Of a stretch of 64,000 bases of DNA, positions 49,185-60,700 are shown piece by piece. The notes beneath the pieces are model-generated. The model did not search any database. It was given only the letters and a program-made list of their open reading frames with translations, and was not told the DNA's origin. Source of the DNA: Medakamo hakoo (Eukaryota; Chlorophyta; Trebouxiophyceae; Coccomyxaceae); assembly GCA_026636295.1 (NCBI GenBank), contig CP089460.1, positions 806,001-870,000 of the forward strand. The letters are read 5' to 3'. Numbering within the stretch: the stretch's first letter is position 1; every line of letters begins with the position of its first letter. A program made the position numbers and the translations under genes.

Positions 49185-49708
49185 CTGGGAAGAGCGAGGT
49201 GTGAGAGGCGACCCTTGGTTTCGCGCGCTCCTCTCTCTGTTTTCCAACCACCCAAGCCCGGTCTGTCATTGATGCAAGGGGGGGGGGAAATCTTGTGCGG
49301 GGCATTACTCATTCACACACAAACACACACACACATGTGCCCTCCCCTCCCCAAATCCGTTGGAGTCCACGCGACACGCGAAAAAATGGGGGTGTCGCCG
49401 TCGCGCGGGAAGCAGCAGAGGGGAGGTTGGTGTTGTTTCGTCCGTTCCCTCTGCCCCCCCCCCCCCCCTTCTCACCTGCCACCCACACACCCGCCCGCAC
49501 AGGGGACACGCACACACCCGTTGATTTGGTTTTCTCCCTCTCTCTCACCCCAGGAATAAAGAGGGAAGGAAAGAGAGGCGAGTGGCCCCTCCCGCGTATT
49601 TGGTCGTCGTCTCTCTCCCCTTCCCTCCCCCACCCACCCACCCCATCCCACCCACCCCATCCCACCCACCCTCTCTCCCCCCTCCATCCAAAAACAGCAA
49701 AACACGCC
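49185..49708. other. Intergenic region (ABCG upstream / MCM3 3' flank)
   Basis: 524 bp. It contains a G-run near 49279-49287, CA repeats near 49316-49336, a C-run near 49455-49469 and a CCCATCCCACC repeat (about 49630-49675). The ABCG promoter must be here; no TATA box or gene is recognised. Confidence 0.5.
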
Positions 49709-52700
49709 TCACGCCTCGTAGAACGCGTCCGCCGCCGCGTCAAACATGATGGGCACGACGGACCCGGGAGCACCAGGCGCGTCAGTGTGGCGGCGCTCCA
49801 GCTCGGCCAGGGCGGCCAGGACGGCGGGCCGGCTGTAGCGCAGGCCGCGCGCGCGCAGGCGGGCCAGCAGCGCCGCGACGGCGTGGCCCGCACCATCCCC
49901 GCCGCCACCGCCGCCGCCGCCGCGGGCGCCGCTGCCTTCCGTCATCATCTCGCGCACGGCTAGGGCCACAGACGTCAGCTGGGCTTCCGTCAGGCCGCCG
50001 GCGCCGCCGCCGGGCGTCGTGTCGGCGGTCGTCGCGCCGGTGACGGCAGAGGGCGAGAGCGCCGCGGCCGACCGCGCGCGCGTGCGCCGCCCGGTCGAGG
50101 GCGGGATGGCCGTCGGCGCGGGCGCGGCTGCCGCGCCACGGCCGGAGCCGCCCGCCGCAGCGTCGCCGCCGCCGTCGTCGTTGGACCCGCCGGCGGACTC
50201 GTCTTCCGAGTCGTCGGAGGAGGAGGAGGAGGAGGTGGCGCGCCCGCGCTTGCGCGACGCGGGGCCCGGGCCGCCGCCGCCGCCGCCAGCGCCGCCACCC
50301 CCGTCCGCGCCGCCCTTGCCGGCCTTCGCGGCCGCCTCCCCAGCCCCGCCGTCCAGCATGTGCGTCATCAGGTGGCGGGCGACGGCCACGTCGGCCGCCG
50401 TCACGCCGTCCCCGGACAGGCGGGCCTTGGCCGCGGCGGTGGCCAGGCGGATGGCCGTCTCCAGCGTGCGCACCGTGACGGGCAGCGCGCGGTCTTCGTC
50501 GGGCGCAGACCGCAGCTCCACGTAAAAGTCGGCGATGGCTTCCATGGCCTCGCCCGTCATGGCCAGGCCGGTCCCGCCCCCCGCCGCCGCGGCGCGCTGG
50601 CGGGCGACCGCGATGAACTTGCGCAGGAAGGCCGGCGTCAGGGGCAGGGGCGACCCGCGCACGCGCGGGCCGTACAGCCGCTCGTCGTACCGGACGTGGA
50701 CGCCGTCGCCCGCGCCGCCGGCGCCGCCCCCGGCCGCGGCGGACGCGGCGGCGACGGCGTCGGCGGCGTCGGCCGCGTCGGCCTCCGCGTCGGCGCCGCC
50801 CCCGCCGCCGCTGCCGTCGTCGCCCGGCGGGCGGTAGCGGTGCTGGCCCAGGACGTGGCGGGCGATGGCCGCGTCGCTCGCCCGCGTCCCCGCGTCCAGC
50901 AGGACGAACAGCAGGTCGAACCGGGACAGCAGCGAGTCGGGCAGGTTGACGTTGCGGGCGACGGACAGGCCGTGGTCGTACGAGCCGTACACCGGGTTGG
51001 CGGCGGCCAGGACCGCGCACCGCGCGTTGAGCGAGGCGTGGATGCCCGCTTTCGCGATCGTCACCGTCTGCTGCTCCATGACCTCGTGGATGGCCACCCG
51101 GTCCGCGTCGCCCATCTTGTCAAACTCGTCGATGGCGACGAGGCCGCGGTCGGCCAGGACCATGGCGCCCGCCTCCAGCCGGCGCTCGCCCGTGTCGCGG
51201 TCGGACGTGACCGCCGCCGTCAGGCCGACGCCCGACGCGCCGCGGCCGGTCGTGGACACGGCCACGGGCGCGGCGCCCATGGCGGCGCGCAGCAGCTGGG
51301 ACTTGGCCACGCCCGGGTCGCCGACCAGCAGGGCGTGCACGTCGCCGCGCAGGCGGGTGCCCGCGCCCGTCAGGTCGCGCTCGCGGCCGCCCAGCAGCTG
51401 CAGGATCAGGCCCCGCTTCACCAGGGCGTGGCCGTAGATGGAGGGGGCGAGGGAGGAGGCGAGCAGGTCCAGGACGTCCGGCCGGGCCGCGATCTGCTCG
51501 GCGGCCGCGAGGTCGGCGGGCGTGACGCGCGCGGCCGCCGCCGCGACGGGCGCGCCGCCGGGCCCGCCCGCCAGCTTGGTCACCCGGCACGCGATGAGCG
51601 TGGCGTGGAACACGCCCGAAATGACGCCCGCCGCGCGCGGGGGGACGGCCTTGTACACGCCCGCGACGAGGACGCGGTCGCCCGGCTGGGCCGCGTCGCA
51701 CAGGTCAAACTCGCACACGACGTCCACGCCGCGCGGCAGCTGGCCGGGCGGCGCGGACTCGGGCAGCTCCTGCAGCGTCAGCGCCTGGGAGTCGATGTAC
51801 GTGCACAGGCCATACTCCGTCGTCAGGACGTTGCCCGCCTCGTCGTGCGTGGGGTAGGCCGCGCCCGTGGGCGGGCCGCCGTGCGAGGCCGCGTCGCGGT
51901 AGTCGCGCGTCACCGTCTCGCCCGTCGCGTCGCAGTAGTGCACGGACCGGGCGAGCTTGGGGCGGACGACGGAGGCTTTGGTGACGACGCCCTCGACGGC
52001 GACGAGGCCGCCCAGGAGCGCCGCGTTCAGGTCGCGCGGGGAGACGCGGCGGGACCCGAAGTGCCCCACCAGGCCGACGTGGAGGCGGGCGCCCGCCAGC
52101 AGCGCTTTCGGGTGCGTCGCCCGCGCCAACTCGTCCAGGGCTTCTTCAAAGGGCGGCAGGCAGGCGCCCGGGTCGGCGACGACGCGGGCGTGCAGGTCGG
52201 GCGAGTGGGTGGCGAGGTCCTGGGTGGTGGATGGGGAGGGGGGAGGGGGGGGAGCGGTGAGCGGGGGAGTGGCGGGAGGGCGGGGCGGGGCGGCGGGGCG
52301 GGGTCGTTGCTGTTTGGGCTGCTCGGCGGTCGGGGGGGAGGGGGCGCCCTGCGGGCCGTGCATGGATTCGCCTGTCCACCCAACCGGGCCCGATGGGCGT
52401 GGCCAGGCCAACAGCCCAGGCCTGGGCGGGCTGGGCGTGGGATGCGAGCCTGGCCGAGGCGCACGCGGCGTCCGGCCGGCCCCGGGGCGGCCCAATTTCA
52501 AAGCAGCAGCATGCGCGCGCGGCCGGGGGCTCGAGTGCGGGGCCGCGCGGCGGGCGCTTGGCACGTCCAACGCCCGGCCCACGCACTCCCATCGGCGACC
52601 CAGGACACTCGCACGCCCATCGTGCGCGGACCCGAGGCGGGAAGAGGCGGTGACACCCTCTCGCACGGCTCGCGGATGCGAGGAGCGAGACACTCGCTCC

Positions 52701-52928
52701 TCGCATCAACTGGACGCCCGCTGTCGCTCCTCCGCCCGCCCGCGCCCCTTCCCCCATGCCACGCACCTGCAAGTCCACGTCCAGGCGGGCGCCGCGGGCC
52801 GGCACGCCCCCGGGCGCGCCCAGCAGGGCCGCCACCCGGGCTGCGTACTCGCCGTGGCCGCCGTCGGAGTCGAGGAACGCGGCAAAGTCGCGCTTGAGCG
52901 TCAGCCGCTCCTCCGTGCGCTCGTCCAT
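49709..52928 (-). CDS. MCM3: Replicative helicase subunit MCM3
   Basis: Subunit of the MCM2-7 replicative helicase. Two exons fit: 52928-52767 and 52219-49709, giving 890 residues. MCM3 rather than another MCM is shown by HFGSRRVSPRDLNAALL, VEGVVTKASVVRPK, RSVHYCDATG, TEYGLCTYIDSQ and PPGQLPRGVDVV, all close to human MCM3. Helicase motifs are Walker A GDPGVAKSQLLRA (near residue 353), Walker B AIDEFDKM (near 416) and arginine finger SRFDLLF (near 488). A Ser/Asp/Glu-rich tail (SSSSSSDDSEDESAGG) with a KRGR nuclear-localisation-like motif precedes a winged-helix-like C-terminus ending FYEA. The 547-bp intron is long for this window. Confidence 0.94.
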
Positions 52929-53154
52929 CGTTGGTTTTGAGGTGGTTGCGCGCGCGGTCAGAAGGCGGGTGGCGTGCGGTGTTGAGGAGTCTCTGGTGCG
53001 GTGTTGGCTGGCGCGTCACGCTTTTGGGCGGCGCACGTCGCGAGACCACCAATAGAACAAAATCGGAGTGAGAGTGAGGGGAGAGGGAGCGCTGCCTGTC
53101 TCCCTCACTGGAGCGACCGCTCAGACGCGAGGGGCGTGAAAGCACAACCAAAAA
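52929..53154. promoter_or_regulatory. Divergent promoter region (MCM3 / O-fucosyltransferase-like gene)
   Basis: 226 bp between start codons. A TTTTGGGCGGCGCACG segment at about 53021-53036 resembles an E2F site core (TTTSGCGC-like) with one mismatch, as would suit an S-phase gene; weak evidence. Confidence 0.4.
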
Positions 53155-54550
53155 ATGTCGACGACCACCACCCCACGCCGCCGGCCGTCGGCCACGCCCC
53201 CTCGCCTGGAATCGGCCCGCACCTCGCCAGGGGTGAAGCGAGGGAATGGGCGGGAGGGCGATGCGGGAGCGTGGCCTGCACTGAAAACCGCGGCGCTGCT
53301 CCTGGCCGGCGCGCTCGCCGGCGGCGCGGTGGCCGCCGCGGCGCTCGGCGGCGGCCAGCCGCACGAGCTTTCCCGGCGTCTCCTGGCCCAGGCCAAGACC
53401 GCGGTCCCGGCGACCGGCGCGCCCACGGGCCAGACGTACCTGCTCATTGGTGCGTGGGGCGGGAGCCGGAAAAACGCACATGCGGCCTGCGGCCCTGCAC
53501 ACACCTTCCCCTCCATCCTTCGCACTCCAAAACCTGTCCACCCCCACCCCCACCCCCACCCCAGACACGTTCGAGTCCGGCCTGAACAACCAGCGCATCT
53601 CCGTCCTCAAAGCTGCCGAACTGGCGTCCCGCCACGGGTATGCGATGGTCCTGCCGGCTTTCAAGGACGTGCACGGCCCGCAGCACGGCGCCGCGCCGGC
53701 CTCCACCGTGCTGCTGCCCTTCTCCCACTTTTACGAGGTCGCGCCCTTTGCCGCGCACGCGGCGGCCCACAACTTCACGGTCGTGGCCGACCTTCCGCCC
53801 ACCCACGTCCAAGCCTGCACCAAGCAGCTGTCTTTCGCCGCGTCCTTCTCGTACGCCCTGACGTCGGAGTTTTACGGCGGGTGGGCGGCCCAGCACGGCG
53901 TCGTCTGCCTCAACTCGCGGGCCGTCTGGTTTGCCATGGAGGGCGGGGACGTGCCCGACATTGGGTGGGGGCGGAATGGGCTCCACGCCAAGGCCCTGGT
54001 CCCGTCCAAGCTGTACGTGCGCGAAGTCGACGGCATGCTGGCCCGGGCGGCGCGCCTGTACGGGAGCGCCTCCTTCATCGCCGTCCACGTCCGCACGGAG
54101 GCCGACTGGGCGCGCGTGTGCTCGATCGGGGCCGACCGCCGGGAGGACTCGCACTGGCTGGCCGGGTCGGACAGGGCGTGCTACGTCACCCCGGCGGAGG
54201 TCGCGGCCTTCCTGCTGGGGCCGGGCGGCGTGAAGCGGGGCGCGCTCGCGTTTGTCATGAGCGCCGACCCGGTGGCGTCCATGCCGGAGCTGTGCGGCCC
54301 GGCCGGCGCCCTGACCTGCTTCACGCCCGACGACGTCTGGACGGACGTGCACCCCGACCTCGCGGCCCTGGTCCCGCGCACGCAGCTCGTCCGGGCGTAC
54401 GTGTCATACCTGCTGGCGGAGCGGGCGGCCGCGCTGTACGGCAACGCGCACTCGACGTTTTCGCAGCAGTTGGCGGAGGGCTTCAGGGAGGCGGGCAAGC
54501 CCGCGGCGTTTTACAACCCAAAGTGCCCGCTGACGGAGCCGTGTCCGTGA
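53155..54550 (+). CDS. O-fucosyltransferase-like type II membrane protein
   Basis: Probable Golgi glycosyltransferase of the GDP-fucose O-fucosyltransferase fold (plant GT106/GT65-68 superfamily). Two exons fit: 53155-53449 and 53565-54550, giving 426 residues. A basic cytosolic tail, a single membrane anchor (about residues 43-65, LKTAALLLAGALAGGAVAAA) and a short stem precede the catalytic part. Hallmarks are SGLNNQRISVLKAAELA (from about residue 102, the donor-site loop) and FIAVHVRTEADWARVC (near 270, the H-x-R motif). LAFVMSADP follows, then Cys-rich C-terminal segments. The acceptor could be a protein or a cell-wall glycan; the sequence does not say. Confidence 0.82.
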
Positions 54551-54730
54551 GTAGAGAGTTTTTTTTTGTAGCATTCCTTTTTTTTTGTAGAGTTTCTTTT
54601 GAGAGGGGGGTGGGGGTGGACGGAGGGGGTTGATGGGGGAGGGTGGTGCTTCTGCAGCGCACACCTCTCTCTTCCTTCCTTTCTCTCTCAGCAGCGGCGC
54701 ACCGCGGCGCCTGGACCTCGCACTCCACCA

Positions 54731-57700
54731 ATGGCCGCCGCCCTGGCGGCGGCTGGGCTCCACCCAGCGGCAGGCTCGTCCGCCATGGACGGCCTGGACG
54801 AGGACATCGAGGCCGCGCTGGCGGCGGCGGGCGTCGGGGCCGGAGGTGGCGGCGATTGGGGCGCCGCCCTGCTCCAGCCGGCCACGCAGGCGTCGGCCGT
54901 GCCGCCGCCGCCGGCTGCCGCTGCTGCTGCACGGCCGCCTCCACCTGCGCACGCAACAGGCCGGGCGCCGCTCCCGCCCTTGGCCCCCTGCTCCGCGCCG
55001 TCAACGTCTGCGCCTGCCCAGCCAGTGCTCTTCAACGCGGAGCGCCTGGCATCCATGCGGGGGCGCCAGGGCCCGCTGCTGCGGGCCATGATCGCGGAGC
55101 AGGCCCGGCGAGGCGTGCGGTGGGTTGTGTTGGGGGGAGGGAAGGGGGCGGGGCGGGCGCCGGGCGGGGCGGGGTGCCTCCCCATTCAAAACGTCCAGGC
55201 CGCGACAGCCCCGCGCGCTCCAGTCCAGTGGCGTCCTCACCCCCACCCCACCCCACCCACCCCCCACACACACCCCTCCGCCCCATCCACCAGCGAGCTC
55301 TACACGCTCGAACACCTGCGCCGCCTGGCCACCTACCAGGCCGTCGGCCCCCTCCCCGACTCACACCCAAAGGTCTACTGCAAGGACGTGCACGCCCAGC
55401 CCTGCGCCGCGTGCGCCACCTGCCACTTCTGCCGCCAGAAGACGGTCGACCCGAAGTCGTGGTGCCCGTGCGGCGCGGGCGCCCGCCCGCCGCGCCCGGC
55501 GGGGCGGGGGCGGGGGCGGTGGTGCGGCCAGTGCCTGGCCAACCGCATGGGCCAAGCCCTGGAAGAAGTCCTGGCGGCGGCCGCGCCCGGCGGGGCGGGG
55601 TGGCGGTGCCCGTGCTGCCTGGGGCTGTGCAACTGCTCCTCGCCCGGGTGCCTGCGCAAGCTGCACGGCCTCCGCGACACGGGCCAGCTCGAATCGGAGG
55701 CGCGGGCGTACGGCTTCGCGTCCGTGGCGCACTACCTCGTCATCACCCAGCTGGCGGGTGAGGGGGAGGGCGGCGTCGGCGCCGACCCGCCGCCGCTGCC
55801 GGCGGTGGCCGCGCTCGACGGCCCGCCGCTGCCTGGCAGCGCCGTCGTGCTCGCCGACGGCGACGCCCGCGCGCTCGCCGCCGCTCGCGGGCGTGCTGCC
55901 GCCCGGGAGCGGGCCAAGCGGGCCGTCGCGGCCCAGCAGGCGGCGGTGCGGGCGGTGCTGGGGGATTTGCACGCGTTGGACGTCGGCGGCGGTGGAGGGA
56001 GTGGGGGTGGTGGCGGTGGCGCGACCACCGCTGCCGCCGCCGCCGCCTCGGCCGCGACGGCCGCCGCCTGTCCGCCTCTCATCGCACCCGCCGCTCCCGA
56101 AGACCTGGGCTGGCACGCCCTGGACGAGGACGACGATGACGAGGAGGGGGACGACGACGACGGAGGGGTGGCGGCCGCCGCCGGTCCCGGGTCGCCGTCC
56201 GCCGCCGCTGCACCGCCGCCTTTCCCACGACCGCGGCCGCCACGCGTGCCTGCCGCCGAGCCTGCTGCCGCTTCCGCACCCCGGCCCGACCCGCCATCTG
56301 GCCTGCCGGCCACCGCGTCCTTCGCCGCCCGCGCCCAGGCGGCGCTGGGCGGGTTCGTGGTGGGTGGCGGCGGGCGGGGCGGGGCGGGCGAGCCGCCGCC
56401 CGCCCCCGCCCCGCGTGCACCCGCCCCGCCTCCTCCGACCGCCCTGCGCATCGATGGAGCGCTCATGGATGAAGGCGAGGATGGCATGGACGACGACGGC
56501 GGCGCGCCTTGGAGCGCGGCGAGCGGGTGGGGCGGCGGCGGTGGGCGCGGGGACAGCGCGGCCGCCCCCGCCCCCGCCCGCCGCCGCGTCGGCGCGGCCG
56601 CCCCAGCCCTGCCCACCTTTGCGTCCGCGGGCGTGCGAGCCCGGCCGGCTGGGTTTGTGGTCGGGAGTGGGGGTGGTGGAGGCGGTGGCGGGCCGCGGCC
56701 GCGGTCGGCGGGCGGCGGTGGTGGTGGTGAGGCTGGCCCTCCGCAACAACCGGCTGCGCCCGCCCTGCCCGTGGCTCGGCCGTCGGGCGTGCAGGCACCC
56801 GCGCCGCCTCAGCCCGCCGCCCACCCGGCGCCGGCCGCGCCCGCCCCCCCTGCTCCCGCCGCCGCTGCCATGCCCGCCGCCGCCGCCTTTGCCCCTCCGC
56901 TCCCGCTCCCGCCCCCACCCGTGTCCGCGGGCGAGTATGGCGCCCTGCTCGCGCTGGCCCGCCAGGCCCTGGGCGCGTGGGGCTCGTCCGTCGCGGGCGA
57001 CGCCTTGGGCGCGGCCGTCGCGGAGCTGCGGGCGTCCTTGCGTGCGCCCGTGGCCGTGCAGGATGATGGAGGGGGTGGGGGAGGCGCGCCCCGCCCCGCC
57101 TGCGCCCACGCCCTCACCGCCCAGGGCGCCCTGCGCGACGCGGCCGCCCTGCTAGCCGCGTACGCGGGCGCTGGACCGCCGTCCGACGCGGCGTACGAAG
57201 TCCCCGCCCGCCTCAGTGGGCGGGAGCCGTTTGCGGAGTGGGGCGGGAGCGGCGTGCTGGCCCGCACCGCCCTGCTGGGCGGCGCCCTGGCCGCGGCCGA
57301 CGCCCTGGCCCGCCGGGCGTGCGACCCGGGCGCAGACGAACGGGACGCGGCCGCGCTGGCGGCCGGCGCGGCCGGCGTCGCCCGGTGCGTCCTGGGCTGG
57401 GTGGAGGCGCTGGTGGACGAGGCGGGCGCCGCCGCCGACGCGGCGGCGCGCCTGGGCCCGCTCGGCTGGGCTGGCGCCGCCCCCGCCCGCGTCGGCCCGC
57501 TCACCCTGGCGCCGGGCGACCCGGCGGATGCCGCCGCCGCCGCGCTGCGCGGCCTCCAAATCGGGGACGTCACGCTCGCGTGCCACGCGCTGGACTGGGC
57601 GGCCGCGCGGCTCGGAGGCCGGCGCGGTGCGGGGGGGCCGCACCCCTCCGCCGGCGGCTGCCCCCTCGCCGCCGCGCTGGCCTGCCCGTCCCTCGTGCGG

Positions 57701-60700
57701 CCGTTGCACCCGGCCCTGCCCGCCCACCGTGCCGTGCGGGAGCGGGCGCGGGCCGCGACGCACGCCCTGGTCGCCGCGGCGCGGGCGGACCTGGTGAGGA
57801 GCGGGGCTGGTCGCCCCGGCGCGACGCCTGCCACGCCCCTGCCGCCGTCCGTCCTCCGGGTCGCGGAGCTGGTCGCGGCCGTCGCCATTCCGGCCCTGGA
57901 AGCGGGCCTGGTGGCCGACTATCCCTTGCGCCGGTGTGGTGGCGGGTTCGGCGGCGGCGGCGGCGGCGGCGGAAACGCGGCAACGACCGCCCTGCCGGGC
58001 GCGGCCCTGGCGGCCGCCGCCTCGGCTCGCGCCGGCCCCAAAGCCTGGCCGCCGTTGCCCTCCACCCCCACCCCGCCCGCGCCCGACGGCCTGGCATCCA
58101 CGCGCGCCACGCTGTTGGCGGAATCGCACGGCTTCCTCGTGCTGACGGGGGCCGAGGCGCCGGGCACGCTGCTGGCGCGCGCGGCCGCGCCGTACTCGCC
58201 CGACCGCCTGTGGCGGGAGGCCGGGGCCGCCGCGCCGTACCGCGCCCTCGCCACGCACTACGCCGCTGTGGCCGCTCGTGTTGCGGCCGGGCCCCTGTTT
58301 GGCGGGGCGGCCGGCCTGGCAGGGCTGCGGCCGTGGCTCCGCTTTTGGCTGGCCGCGCTGGCAGAGCCGGGCGCGCGCGCCGCGGTGGCGGGCCTGACGG
58401 CTGCCCTGGCCGAAGCGCCCGGCGCGGCCTGGGCCTTTGCAGGGGCGGGCGACGTCACGCCCGCGCACCTGCTGGACGAGAAAAGCGCGCACGCCGCTCG
58501 CGCGGCGGTGGCGGGCGCGGTGCTGGGCGCCGTGCGCGCGCGGGAGGGGCCCGCGGCCGTGTCCGCCCTGGCCTGGGACCTGGCGCCCGTCCTGGCGCTG
58601 CGCGCCCGCGAAGCCGCCGCCGCCCGCCGGGCGCGTCGGTGGCGGGGCGGGGCGGTCGGCCTGTTGGCCGCCGCCGCCCGTGGCGCGGCGGCGGCCGACC
58701 CGTACAGGCGGGCGGGCGGCGGCGGCGGCAAGTCGCCGCTCGAGGCCGCGGTCGGCCTGTTGGCGGCCTGGGCGGGCGACGCGGCCGCGGATGCGCTGGA
58801 CCTGGCGGCCGCGCGGACGGCGCGCACGGCGGCCGGGGCGGGAGGCGGCGGGCCGGCCGCCCCCGCCGCCGCCGCCGCCGTGCCCTCGGCCTCCGAGCTG
58901 GAGGCGGCCGCTTACCCGTCCGCCGTGTCCGCCACCGCGGCCGTCCTGCTGGCCGCGGGCGGCACGGACGGCGCCCCGCCTGCCTCCCTGGACTGCCTGG
59001 CGGTCCTGGCCGACGGCATGGCCGGGCGGGGTGGCGGGCGCGGGCCCGGCGGCGCGGGCGGGCTGGCGCCGCGTGCTGCGGCTGCGCTTGCGTCTGCGGG
59101 CGCGGCCGCGCTCGCTTCAGCGTCCGCCGGCCCGGCTCACAGCCCCCTGGCCCTGGCCCACCACCTCATTTCCGGCCCCTTGCGCCGCGCACTGGAAGCC
59201 TGCCACGTGCGTGGCTGCGCCGCCGCGGACGCTGGCGTGGCGGCGGCCCGGGTGACTGCCGCGCTCGTGTGCGAGCGGGGGTGGGCGGGCGGGGCGGACG
59301 CGCACGCCGGCCTGCGCACCCTGCTCCCGCCCGCCCTGGCGCCCTTCCTGGACGCGCTGTGTCCGGCCGGCGCGGCGCCCGGCGGGCCCGCCCTGCCCGC
59401 CCCAGCCCCGGCGGCGGCCGTGTTTGCCGGGTTGCGGGCGCTGCTGCGGGCGCACGGGGTGGTGGCCGGACCGGCGCCGGCCGCGCCGACCGACCCGCCG
59501 CCGCCGGCTCCTGCCTCCACCCTCAGCTACGTGGGTGGGCCGCTGGCGCGGGGGCAGCCGCTGCCGCCGGACCGTTTCGCGGGCGCACTCACCGCGTTCT
59601 GGCGGGCGGCGGCTGGCGCGGCCGCCGGCGTGGTTGTGTTTGCCCTCGGCGCCGAGGGCGGACCGTCCGACGACGCTGCCATCCCACTCCTCACGCCGCA
59701 CCGCGCCCGGGCGGCGCGTGGGGACCTGGCGGCTCTGTTAGGTGCGCCACGCCCGGCCCGCCCCACCGAAGCGAGCCTGCTGGCGGACGAGGGAGGCGGC
59801 GGCGGCGGCGGTGGTGGCGGCGGTGCGAGCACCGCCGCTCCATCCGGCGGCACCCGCCCGCCGCCCGACCCCACAGCGGCTGGCGAGCCGCCACCGCCGC
59901 CACCCGGCGACGCCGACTCTCCGGCCGCCCAAGCCGCCGCCTGGGCGGACGCGGCGGTCGAAGCGCTGGGCGTGGCGGCCGACCTGGCCACTGCCGGGCG
60001 CCGGCCGGCCTGGGGGGAGGCCCTGCTTCTGGCCGTGCGGGCCGCGGTTGCCGACGCCGGCGGGCCGGCCGCCTCCCAGCCCGGTCCCCACCTGGCCCGC
60101 ATCCTGGCCGCGTACGATGACGCGGCCACGGACGTGGCGGCGGGGTTGGACCCGAGCGGGGAGGATGGGCGGGTGTGGGCGCGGCTCGGCCGCAGCGGTG
60201 GGGGCGGGCGCACGCCGGCGCCGCCGCCCGACTCGACCGCCACCACCATTTCCACGCCCGCCGCCCTGGCCGCCGTCCCCAAGGGCGCGTGCCTCCCCGG
60301 TGCCCTGGACGGCGTGTGGGCGGTCGGCCCCGTCAAGCGCGGCGCGACCGCGGCCGGCCGGACCGGCGACGTCCGCTACCTCAACCTGCACTGGGGCGGG
60401 CCGGGCGGGCGCAAGGCCGCGGTCGTGTACTGGCCCGCGCCGCCGGTGGGCGGCGGCGAGGGGGCGTGCGCGTCCCCGCTGGACGCGGACGTGGCGGCCC
60501 TGGGCGCGCTACCCGCCCCCGTGCGCGTGAGCGGGCTGGGCGTCGCGACGACAAAGGGGGCGGTGCCGATCCTCCAGGCGGGGCGCGGGGCGCGGATGGT
60601 CGGCCTGCCGCGGCCGGCGCTGCCTGCGGTCGGTCCGCCGGAGCCGGCGGCGCCCCGGCCGCGGCCGCGGGCGCCCCGGCTGCCGGTCGCGGGTGAGGGT

